This document shows, one piece after another, positions 1 to 5,716 of a stretch of DNA of 7,499 bases (the stretch's first letter is position 1; every line of letters begins with the position of its first letter). The stretch is from Spirochaetaceae bacterium (GTDB taxonomy: Bacteria; Spirochaetota; Spirochaetia; Treponematales; Breznakiellaceae), in assembly GCA_031265015.1 (NCBI GenBank), contig JAISDG010000202.1:1-7499 (forward strand), written 5' to 3'. Made by a program: the position numbers and the translations under genes. Below the pieces are notes generated by a model. It did no database searches. It had not been told where the DNA came from and saw only the letters and a list, made by a program, of their open reading frames with translations.

Positions 1-36
1 TCACGAGGTTCGTTCTGCAAGGAAATTATTAACTGC

Positions 37-106
37 GGGGTCTACTACCATTTTGCTGCTGGCGTTACCAATTCTAACCGCCCTAAAGGGCGGGGTATTA
101 GACCCC
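37..106. repeat. Nested inverted repeats with competing pairings
   Basis: Several perfect inverted repeats share the same bases. GGGGTCTA (37-44) is complementary to TAGACCCC (99-106). CCGCCC (78-83) pairs with GGGCGG (88-93) around a TAAA loop. TCTAA (73-77) pairs with TTAGA (98-102). GGGGT (92-96) pairs with ACCCC (102-106) around ATTAG. These pairings cannot all form at once. No T-run follows the GC-rich stem on either strand, so it is not a classical intrinsic terminator. It could be a structured 5' leader, a dispersed palindromic repeat, or the end of an IS200/IS605-type element; the sequence does not decide between these. The base pairing is directly seen and the function is unknown. 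Confidence 0.55.
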
Positions 107-125
107 ACTGCGAATAAAACAAAGC

Positions 126-168
126 TGCCGCGCCGCCGCCGTCCTTCACGGCGGCGGTACCCGCGGCA
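126..168. repeat. Long GC-rich hairpin upstream of lpoB-like gene
   Basis: A perfect 10-bp stem, CCGCCGCCGT (133-142) with ACGGCGGCGG (148-157), closes a CCTTC loop. It is extended by a 7-bp outer stem, TGCCGCG (126-132) with CGCGGCA (162-168), with a 4-nt bulge TACC at 158-161. The structure ends about 35 nt before the ATG of the first gene. No T-tract follows on either strand, which argues against a factor-independent terminator. In the transcript it would be a very stable 5' UTR structure that could affect mRNA stability or ribosome access. A repeat element is the alternative. Confidence 0.6.
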
Positions 169-175
169 ACGGCAC

Positions 176-188
176 GCGCCGATGGCGC
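176..188. repeat. Small hairpin just before the first RBS
   Basis: GCGCC (176-180) and GGCGC (184-188) form a 5-bp stem with a GAT loop. It lies immediately 5' of the ribosome binding site of the first lipoprotein gene. It is short and may be a by-product of GC-rich sequence, but together with the larger hairpin upstream it makes the leader almost continuously self-complementary. Confidence 0.35.
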
Positions 189-191
189 TTG

Positions 192-198
192 AGAGGAG
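192..198 (+). promoter_or_regulatory. Ribosome binding site of the lpoB-like gene
   Basis: AGAGGAG is a strong Shine-Dalgarno match 5 nt before the ATG at 204. It decides the start. An in-frame TTG at 189 overlaps this motif and would add five residues (MRGVF) ahead of the typical lysine-rich signal peptide start, so it is not used. Confidence 0.85.
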
Positions 199-203
199 TT
201 TTC

Positions 204-806
204 ATGAAAAAAAGCATAGTACTGGTTTGCTGCGTCCTGGCGGCCTTCCTGGTTTCCTGCGGGCATTCTGTTAACCGGGTGGACGCGGACACCCGGATTG
301 ATTTAAGCGGTTACTGGAACGATACGGATCTGCGGCTGGCCAGCGATTCCCTGATAAAGGCCTGCCTGGAAACCCCCCGGATTAGCCAGTTTGATACGAC
401 CAGGGGAAAGCTGCCGGTGATTATCGTAGGGACCTTTAAAAATGCCAGCGATGAGCATATTGATACCTCGATCCTGTCCCAGCGGCTGGAAGCGTCCATT
501 CTGAACAGCGGCAAGGCCGAATTTGTCGCCTCCGGGGATCTCCGCAGTGAAATCCGGGCGGAACGGGAAGATCAGCAGCAGGGATATACCGATGACGCCA
601 CCGTGGCCGCCCTGGGCAGGGAAACGGGGGCCGATTTTATCATGACCGGTTCGGTAAAAACCATTGTGGACCGTTACGATAAAACGGCTACCAGAAGTTA
701 CTTTATCACCGCGGAATTAACCGATATAACCACCAACCGCAGGGTCTGGATCGGCGAGTATAACGAGATAAAAAAAGTTATCAGAAATCCTTCGGTTAAG
801 CCCTAA
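204..806 (+). CDS. lpoB: LpoB-like lipoprotein (penicillin-binding protein activator family)
   Basis: This is a 200-residue lipoprotein of the LpoB/YcfM family. Enterobacterial LpoB is an outer-membrane lipoprotein that stimulates the peptidoglycan synthase PBP1b; the partner in spirochaetes is not established. The N-terminus MKKS is followed by a hydrophobic stretch and the lipobox LVSC, with Cys19 as the lipidated residue. Family features follow: YWNDTD near residue 37, the first core strand LPVIIVGTFKNASDEHIDT (about 70-88), the helix containing LSQRLEASILNSGK, then GADFIMTGS and the final strand WIGEYNEIKKVI. The folded domain begins soon after the lipid anchor, without the proline-rich spacer of E. 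coli LpoB. The start is chosen by a strong AGGAG site. It is the first gene of a tight same-strand cluster with two further lipoproteins. The family call is firm; the PBP-activating role is inferred from the family. Confidence 0.85.
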   Translation: MKKSIVLVCCVLAAFLVSCGHSVNRVDADTRIDLSGYWNDTDLRLASDSLIKACLETPRISQFDTTRGKLPVIIVGTFKNASDEHIDTSILSQRLEASILNSGKAEFVASGDLRSEIRAEREDQQQGYTDDATVAALGRETGADFIMTGSVKTIVDRYDKTATRSYFITAELTDITTNRRVWIGEYNEIKKVIRNPSVKP

Positions 807-819
807 AGGTCCTTGGTCC

Positions 820-2166
820 ATGAAGTTCCTCCGGCATGCCGCGCCGGGCGCGGCTCGCCGAACGAAGATTCTCCGGGCGCTGTCCGCGGTACTGATGCTT
901 CTGGCGCTCGTTTCCTGCGCCACCGTTGATCCCTATGTTCCGGTGGATCAGCTGGTGGAGCAGGAATATTTCCCCCAAAGCGCCGATACCCTTGAAGATC
1001 ACCGTAAAACGATCTACCGGAACAAGGATCAGGTTTTGTACTACCTTGATAAGGGGATGTTGACCCACTATGCGGGAAAGTACGAAGATTCTTCGGCTTT
1101 GCTGGAAAGCGGGGAAAAGGCTATCGAGGCGAATTTTGCCGTCAGCATCAGCCAGGAAATCGGAACGGTACTGCTGAATGACCGGACCAGGGAATATGAC
1201 GGAGAGGATTACGAAGACATCTACCTAAATGCATTTAATGCCCTTAATTATTACCACCGGAACAACATGGATGAAGCCCTGGTGGAAATAAGGCGGATGA
1301 ACAACAAGCTGAGGGATCTTTCGGTTAAATACGGCGTTCTTATGACCAATATGCAGAAGCTTGCCCTGGACAACGATGCGGAAATTCCCCCCAACCCCGA
1401 GGCGCCGGTGCGGTTCAGCGATTCCGCCCTGGGCCGGTATTTGGGGATGCTCTTTTACCGGGGGGCGGGTCTCTGGGACGACGCCCGCATCGATCAGCGC
1501 CAGCTCCAGGTTGCCATGGCCGACGCCCCGGCGGTCTATACAAACCCCGTACCCTCTTCCGTGCAGGATGAGCTGGCCATACCAAACGGTATGGCCCGGC
1601 TGAATGTTATCGGATTTGCCGGACGTTCTCCGGTAAAAACCGAAGAAGTTATCCGTATACCCCTGGGGTATAACTGGATTAAAATTGCTCTGCCGGTGAT
1701 GACTCCCCGCCGGTCCCAGGTTGCCTCTATTGAGGTTGTCATGGATTCCGGGGAACGGTTTAGCCTGGAACTGCTTGAAGATCTAGGCGTTGTGGTGAGA
1801 GCCACCTTTGTCCAGAAAAAAAGTCTTATCTATACCAAGTCGGTTATCAGGGCCTCCGTTAAAGGGGTAACCGCCGCCGCATTCAGCGCCGCGGCGGAAT
1901 CGTCGTCGGAAAATGCGGGCCTTTTTTCGCTGCTCAGCCTGGGAACCCAGGTGCTTGCCGAAGCAAGCGAACAGGCGGATCTGCGGGTTGCCAGGTATTT
2001 TCCGGGAAAAGCCTATGTGGGGGGGATCAATCTGGATCCGGGGATATATTCGTTTTCGGTTAACTATTACGGGGAAGGCGGAAGAATACTTGCCTCCCGG
2101 CGGCATGAAAATATGCGGATTAGGGTAAATGCCCTGAATTTGACGGAGGATGTATGTTTAAAGTAA
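820..2166 (+). CDS. COG3014-family lipoprotein with TPR-like N-terminal half
   Basis: A 448-residue predicted lipoprotein of unknown function. The first 33 residues make an arginine/lysine-rich signal peptide ending in the lipobox LVSC, with Cys33 as the anchor. Residues about 72-160 are helical and TPR-like (YLDKGMLTHYAGKYEDS at 76, then LLNDRTREYDGEDYEDIYLN at 118). The latter, with the following ALNYY and DEALVEIRRMN, matches what I know of COG3014 proteins. The C-terminal half is beta-rich, contains the family-like ADLR (386-389), and ends in a GINLDPGIYSFSVNYYGEG segment. The start ATG has an AAGG 10 nt upstream, overlapping the previous stop; an internal ATG at residue 26 would destroy the signal peptide. 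The gap to the lpoB-like gene is 13 nt, and the end overlaps the next gene. COG3014 proteins often occur beside LpoB and LPP20-type lipoproteins, which supports the call. Biochemical role unknown. Confidence 0.8.
   Translation: MKFLRHAAPGAARRTKILRALSAVLMLLALVSCATVDPYVPVDQLVEQEYFPQSADTLEDHRKTIYRNKDQVLYYLDKGMLTHYAGKYEDSSALLESGEKAIEANFAVSISQEIGTVLLNDRTREYDGEDYEDIYLNAFNALNYYHRNNMDEALVEIRRMNNKLRDLSVKYGVLMTNMQKLALDNDAEIPPNPEAPVRFSDSALGRYLGMLFYRGAGLWDDARIDQRQLQVAMADAPAVYTNPVPSSVQDELAIPNGMARLNVIGFAGRSPVKTEEVIRIPLGYNWIKIALPVMTPRRSQVASIEVVMDSGERFSLELLEDLGVVVRATFVQKKSLIYTKSVIRASVKGVTAAAFSAAAESSSENAGLFSLLSLGTQVLAEASEQADLRVARYFPGKAYVGGINLDPGIYSFSVNYYGEGGRILASRRHENMRIRVNALNLTEDVCLK
2145..2150 (+). promoter_or_regulatory. 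RBS of the LPP20 gene inside the preceding CDS
   Basis: GGAGGA lies in the last codons of the COG3014 gene, 3 nt before the ATG at 2154. The spacing is shorter than usual, but the match is the strongest nearby and no other start preserves the signal peptide. Confidence 0.7.
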
Positions 2167-3209
2167 AAAGCGCCGCCGTTAACGGCGCTGCGGCGGCATT
2201 GGCGGCGGTTCTTCTTTCCTGTACGGGCGCTCCCATTCCAAGGGAACGGCCTGGAGCGGAACCTCCCTGGGTGGCGGATCCCTATGCCGTGTATAACAGG
2301 GCCGTATATATCGCCGCGGTGGGCTACGGGACTACCCGGGATACGGCGGAAAAGGCTGCGCTGACCAATTTGACATCGATCTTTGGGCAGTCCATTACCA
2401 GCGAATCCCAGGCCACCTATAACTATTCCCGGGCGGTGGAAGCAAGCAGTTCCGCCTGGGTGGAAAAATCCGATATTGCCCAGGCGGTTAAGACCTCCGT
2501 AGCCATGGATACCCTTATCGGCGCGGAAATAAAGGATATATGGAGGGGGCCGGACGGCACCCACTATGCCGCGGCGGTTATGGACAAGGCAAAGACAAAC
2601 CTGATTTACAGCGAATTGATGCAGCAAAACCTGGGAACCATCGACAGGCTTACCGCGTTAAGCGAAGCGGAAAAACAAAGTTTTGAAGGGTTTATCAATT
2701 ACTATCAGGCGGCAAGCCTGGCGGACGCCAACCAGGTTTTTGCCAATGTCAGAAACGTTATCAGCCCCGGTTCCATGCTGGGAGAAAACCTGAAAACGGG
2801 AAATGACTACCGGGTAGAAGCCGCCCAGATAGCAAAAAACATCCCCGTGGCGGTAACCGTGGATGATGACCGGCAGAACAGGATTAGGAGCGCCTTTTCC
2901 GCGGTCCTTACCGGCGCGGGGTTTCGTACCGGCGGCAACAATTCACGGTATGCTCTTAAGGCGGTCCTGACCCTGGAAGAAGTGACCTTCATCAATAATC
3001 CCTACCGGTGGATCCGGTATATGGTAGACGCAAACCTTGTTGATACTTCGACGGGGGTTGTGCTGTTCCCCTACAATGTCAATGACCGGGAAGGACACAC
3101 CAGTCTTTCCGAAGCGGAAAACAGGGCGCTCCGGGCGGCGGAAACCAGGATAAAAAACAATTACATGGATGCCCTGGGAGCTTTTTTGACGGAAGGGCCA
3201 AAAAACTAA
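2154..3209 (+). CDS. LPP20-family lipoprotein
   Basis: A 351-residue predicted lipoprotein. An Ala-rich signal peptide ends in the lipobox LLSC, with Cys23 lipidated. The mature N-terminus carries PPWV (37-40) and the LPP20-type segment YIAAVGYG (52-59) followed by TRDTAEKAALTNLTSIFGQSI. This is the usual pattern of a short strand and a long Ala-rich helix in the family named after Helicobacter Lpp20. The C-terminal part (about 235-345) contains strands such as YALKAVLTLEEVTF and VDANLVDTSTGVVLF, then an EGHTSLSEAENRALRAA helix, resembling the CsgG/LpoB-type alpha-beta fold; that comparison is inference. The ATG lies inside the end of the previous gene (13-nt overlap) behind a GGAGGA only 3 nt away, so coupled translation is likely. 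A 12-bp palindrome lies at codons 8-11. Family call good; function unknown. Confidence 0.82.
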   Translation: MFKVKSAAVNGAAAALAAVLLSCTGAPIPRERPGAEPPWVADPYAVYNRAVYIAAVGYGTTRDTAEKAALTNLTSIFGQSITSESQATYNYSRAVEASSSAWVEKSDIAQAVKTSVAMDTLIGAEIKDIWRGPDGTHYAAAVMDKAKTNLIYSELMQQNLGTIDRLTALSEAEKQSFEGFINYYQAASLADANQVFANVRNVISPGSMLGENLKTGNDYRVEAAQIAKNIPVAVTVDDDRQNRIRSAFSAVLTGAGFRTGGNNSRYALKAVLTLEEVTFINNPYRWIRYMVDANLVDTSTGVVLFPYNVNDREGHTSLSEAENRALRAAETRIKNNYMDALGAFLTEGPKN

Positions 3210-3212
3210 AAC

Positions 3213-4976
3213 ATGCCGGGGTATTACCGCGAAAACCAGGAATATATCGATACCCTGCCATCCTGGGCCCAGGAATTTGCCTACAAGTACGGATCGAAAA
3301 CGGCAAACCTCTACATACTGCACGGCAATATCCGGGATTTTCTTCCCCACCGGAGCAATGCGGGAGAATTTACCTTTACCCGGATTCAGGATTATATAGC
3401 GGAGTATATCTTTGGAAACCGGGACATCATTGTCTTTTATGACCGATCCAGCGGGGTTGTGTTTCTGAACGAAGAAATGGCCCTGGACTACCAAAAGTGC
3501 ATGGCGGGGAAATATCCCGACATTGAAGACCCGTCGGAATTTATGTCTACCAATCCCGAAGAAAGCTTCTTTTATCTGGAAAAGTATTTTCTGGCGCGGA
3601 TCCCCAGGGACCGGCGGGAACACTGCCGCATGGTGATGATTATCGACTATGCGGAAACGATTGTTCCCCCCGGCGACCTGGGCCGGTATAACGAAGAAGA
3701 CCGCTTTTGCCTGGTAACGCTAAACCGCTGGGCGGTGAATCCCCTGTTTATCCAGGGTGATATTTCAATCATCCTTTTAACGGAAAATCTTGCCGATATT
3801 TCACCGCGCCTTGCGGGGTCTCCCGCAACGGTTAAGGTAAACGTTCCCTTCCCCGATGAGGCGGTGCGGAAAAGTTTTTTGGACTCAAAACTCAAAGAAG
3901 GTAAGCTGATCCTTGACCGGGGACTGGGTACCGCCCAGGTAGCATCGGTAACCGGCGGCCTTAATTTAATGAACCTGAACCGCCTTGTTTTGGAAAATTT
4001 TGAAACGACCGAGATACTTACCCTTAACTACCTGCGCCGGAAAAAAAAGGAAATTATCGAAACCGAAGCCCTGGGGCTTCTGGAATTTCTTGAAACAAAC
4101 TACGCCCTTTCCCATGTTTCGGGTCATAGCTTTGTTAAAAAGCGTTTTAAGAACGCCGCCAGGGCGATTAAAAAAGGCCGCTTCGACGTACTTCCCATGG
4201 GCTATCTTATTGCGGGTCCGGTGGGTACGGGGAAAAGTTTTATGGTCGGCGCCTTTGCCGGGGAAATCGGCATCCCCATGGTCAGGTTTCGGAATTTCCG
4301 TTCCAAATGGCAGGGGGATACCGAATCCAACCTGGAGCGGATCCTCAACATCCTTGCTTCTATGGCTCCCGTGGCAGTGATGATCGATGAAGCCGATGCT
4401 TTTCTGGGGGACCGGGATCAGGAGGGGGATTCGGGAACCAGTAACCGGGTCTTCGCCCAGATTGCCAGCTTTATGGGCAACACCGAATACCGGGGAAAGA
4501 TCATCTGGTTTCTGATTACCTGCCGTCCCGATCTGGTTCCCATTGACCTGAAACGCCAGGGCCGGGCGGAAGAACATCTGGCCCTGTTCTATCCCGAAAC
4601 CGAAAGCGAGCGGGAAGACCTGTTTCAAACTCTGGTCAAAAAGCTTGATCTTGATATAAGGAATTTTCCCGTTCCGGAACTTTTTAGAAAGTTCAAGCAC
4701 GAATACTCGGGCGCCGATCTGGAGGCCCTCCTTATCCGGGCCAAGCTGCTTGCCGCCATGGATGACCGGGTCTATATAAAAAGAGGGGACATGGAAGAAG
4801 CCATGTCCGATTTTGTTCCCGCCGCATATCCCCACGAAATAGAACTACAGAACCTGGTAGCTACCGTGGAATGTACTTCCAAGGAAATGCTCCCGGACCG
4901 GCTGCGGAAAAAGGCCCGGCCGGAACTGATAAAAGAAATCCAGGAGCTCAAGATGCTGCTGGGAGAGCGGGGATGA
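3213..4976 (+). CDS. AAA+ ATPase with degenerate N-terminal ATPase-like half
   Basis: A 587-residue cytoplasmic protein with no signal peptide or membrane segment. The C-terminal half is a classical AAA module: Walker A GPVGTGKS (335-342), pore-loop-like segment FRNFRSKWQGDTESNLERIL, Walker B VAVMIDEAD (387-395, catalytic pair D392-E393), sensor-1 region ITCRPDL, arginine-finger candidates R448 and R451 in KRQGR, and sensor-2/lid motif SGADLEALL from 499. Against the p97/FtsH pattern TNRP, the sensor-1 Asn is Cys437. The N-terminal half (about 1-270) has no P-loop (LHGNIRD at 36-42) but has a Walker-B-like strand MVMIIDYAE around D145 and a following LLTENLADISPRL strand, so it looks like an inactive ATPase domain, as in Ycf46-type proteins. 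It probably remodels or disassembles a protein complex; the substrate is unknown. It follows the LPP20 gene by 3 nt. Its SD is poor: GGAAGGG lies 15 nt upstream of the ATG. Confidence 0.85.
   Translation: MPGYYRENQEYIDTLPSWAQEFAYKYGSKTANLYILHGNIRDFLPHRSNAGEFTFTRIQDYIAEYIFGNRDIIVFYDRSSGVVFLNEEMALDYQKCMAGKYPDIEDPSEFMSTNPEESFFYLEKYFLARIPRDRREHCRMVMIIDYAETIVPPGDLGRYNEEDRFCLVTLNRWAVNPLFIQGDISIILLTENLADISPRLAGSPATVKVNVPFPDEAVRKSFLDSKLKEGKLILDRGLGTAQVASVTGGLNLMNLNRLVLENFETTEILTLNYLRRKKKEIIETEALGLLEFLETNYALSHVSGHSFVKKRFKNAARAIKKGRFDVLPMGYLIAGPVGTGKSFMVGAFAGEIGIPMVRFRNFRSKWQGDTESNLERILNILASMAPVAVMIDEADAFLGDRDQEGDSGTSNRVFAQIASFMGNTEYRGKIIWFLITCRPDLVPIDLKRQGRAEEHLALFYPETESEREDLFQTLVKKLDLDIRNFPVPELFRKFKHEYSGADLEALLIRAKLLAAMDDRVYIKRGDMEEAMSDFVPAAYPHEIELQNLVATVECTSKEMLPDRLRKKARPELIKEIQELKMLLGERG
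4961..4967 (+). promoter_or_regulatory. RBS of the HAD hydrolase gene inside the ATPase CDS
   Basis: GGGAGAG lies 5 nt before the ATG at 4973, which overlaps the ATPase stop codon as ATGA. This fixes the HAD start at 4973. A longer in-frame extension back to 4871 is unsupported because it lies inside the conserved lid region of the ATPase and encodes low-complexity Gly/Ala/Pro sequence. Confidence 0.75.
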
Positions 4977-5716
4977 AGGGTAATTTGCCGGGATTAAAGG
5001 CCGTGGCCTTTGATTTGGACGGAACCCTCTATCCGAATTACCGTCTCTATTGCCGGGTGCTCCTTTCGGTCCTTGCTCATCCCCGGTTTTTTTATGCCTT
5101 TACCCGGGTCCGGCATAGACTGCACCGCCGGGAAGGTCCCCCATCCGGGGACCGCCCGGTTCCTCTTGTTTCCGGCGCTTCCTTTTGCGACATCCAGGCC
5201 GCCATGATGGGAACTATTCTGGGGCAGGATCCCCGGCAGGTAAAAGAACAGGTGGAGCGGTTGATTTACCGCCGCTGGGAAGAGCGGTTTTCCCGGATCA
5301 GGCTTTTTCCCTATGTCCGGGAAACCTTGTCCCTGTTCCGAGGGGCGGGGCTCAAGCTGGGCCTGCTTTCGGATTTCCCCCCGGCCCGTAAAGTGTCGCT
5401 GCTTAGGCTGGACGGTTTTTTCGATATCCTCCTTTCCACGGAGGATACCGGGGCCCTGAAACCTTCCCCCCTTCCCTTTGCCGCTCTGATAGAGGCATTG
5501 TCCTGCAGGCCGGAAGAGATTCTCTATGTGGGGAACAGTCCCCGGTTTGACATCGCCGGAGCCGGGGCCGCGGGCATGAAAACGGCCCTGATCAGGCGGA
5601 GCATCCTGAGTACCGGCTGTCGTCCGGCATGTTCCCGGGGGCCGGGGGGGCATCAGGCCCGGGCGGATTTTGTTTTCCGGGACTATCGTCAATTGCGGAA
5701 ATATGTGTTAGGGTAA
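4973..5716 (+). CDS. HAD-superfamily hydrolase
   Basis: A 247-residue haloacid dehalogenase-type hydrolase, probably a small-molecule phosphatase. Motif I is FDLDGTLY, with nucleophile Asp14 and acid/base Asp16. About 115 residues of mainly helical, Arg-rich cap separate it from motif II (GLLSDF, Ser133). Motif III is the KPS at Lys163. Motif IV is ILYVGNSPRFDIAGA, where the usual GD is GN (Asn188), followed by Asp193. That layout is a C1-type cap, as in phosphoglycolate phosphatase or pyrophosphatase-like members; the substrate cannot be read from sequence. The length is normal for the family. It overlaps the ATPase stop by 4 nt (ATGA), and its TAA overlaps the next ATG, so it sits in the middle of a coupled block. 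Its relation to the lipoproteins and the coiled-coil protein is unknown; a housekeeping role is possible. Confidence 0.88.
   Translation: MKGNLPGLKAVAFDLDGTLYPNYRLYCRVLLSVLAHPRFFYAFTRVRHRLHRREGPPSGDRPVPLVSGASFCDIQAAMMGTILGQDPRQVKEQVERLIYRRWEERFSRIRLFPYVRETLSLFRGAGLKLGLLSDFPPARKVSLLRLDGFFDILLSTEDTGALKPSPLPFAALIEALSCRPEEILYVGNSPRFDIAGAGAAGMKTALIRRSILSTGCRPACSRGPGGHQARADFVFRDYRQLRKYVLG
5710..5713 (+). promoter_or_regulatory. Weak RBS for the coiled-coil gene
   Basis: AGGG lies 2 nt before the ATG at 5716 and 8 nt before a second in-frame ATG at 5722. The spacing favours 5722, while the TAATG stop-start overlap at 5714-5718 favours coupled initiation at 5716. The difference is two residues (MA) and does not affect the membrane segment. 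Confidence 0.45.

Noticed and set aside
78..157. Intrinsic terminators at the GC-rich stems
   Set aside because: The stems are strong but no T-tract follows on either strand.
1..200. Sigma-70 promoter for the cluster
   Set aside because: TATTAA (27-32) and TATTAG (96-101) each match the -10 consensus at four of six positions, but neither has a -35 at suitable spacing, so no promoter is called.
45..266. Minus-strand open frame over the leader
   Set aside because: It overlaps the signal-peptide region of the lpoB-like gene and the palindromes, has no recognisable domain, and is best explained by GC-rich sequence lacking stops.
53..274. Open frame of 73 codons across the leader and into the first gene (plus strand)
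   Set aside because: Its second half is the lpoB-like gene read out of frame; the rest is Arg/Pro-rich sequence from the GC hairpin, with no RBS or recognisable domain.
2943..4835. Minus-strand frames 2943-3623 and 3966-4835 opposite the LPP20 and ATPase genes
   Set aside because: They oppose genes with clear conserved motifs, and their own translations show no recognisable domain.
4871..4972. N-terminal extension of the HAD protein
   Set aside because: It would overlap the ATPase C-terminus by 106 nt and adds a low-complexity segment; the ATG at 4973 has a good RBS and places the DxDGT motif at the normal distance from the N-terminus.
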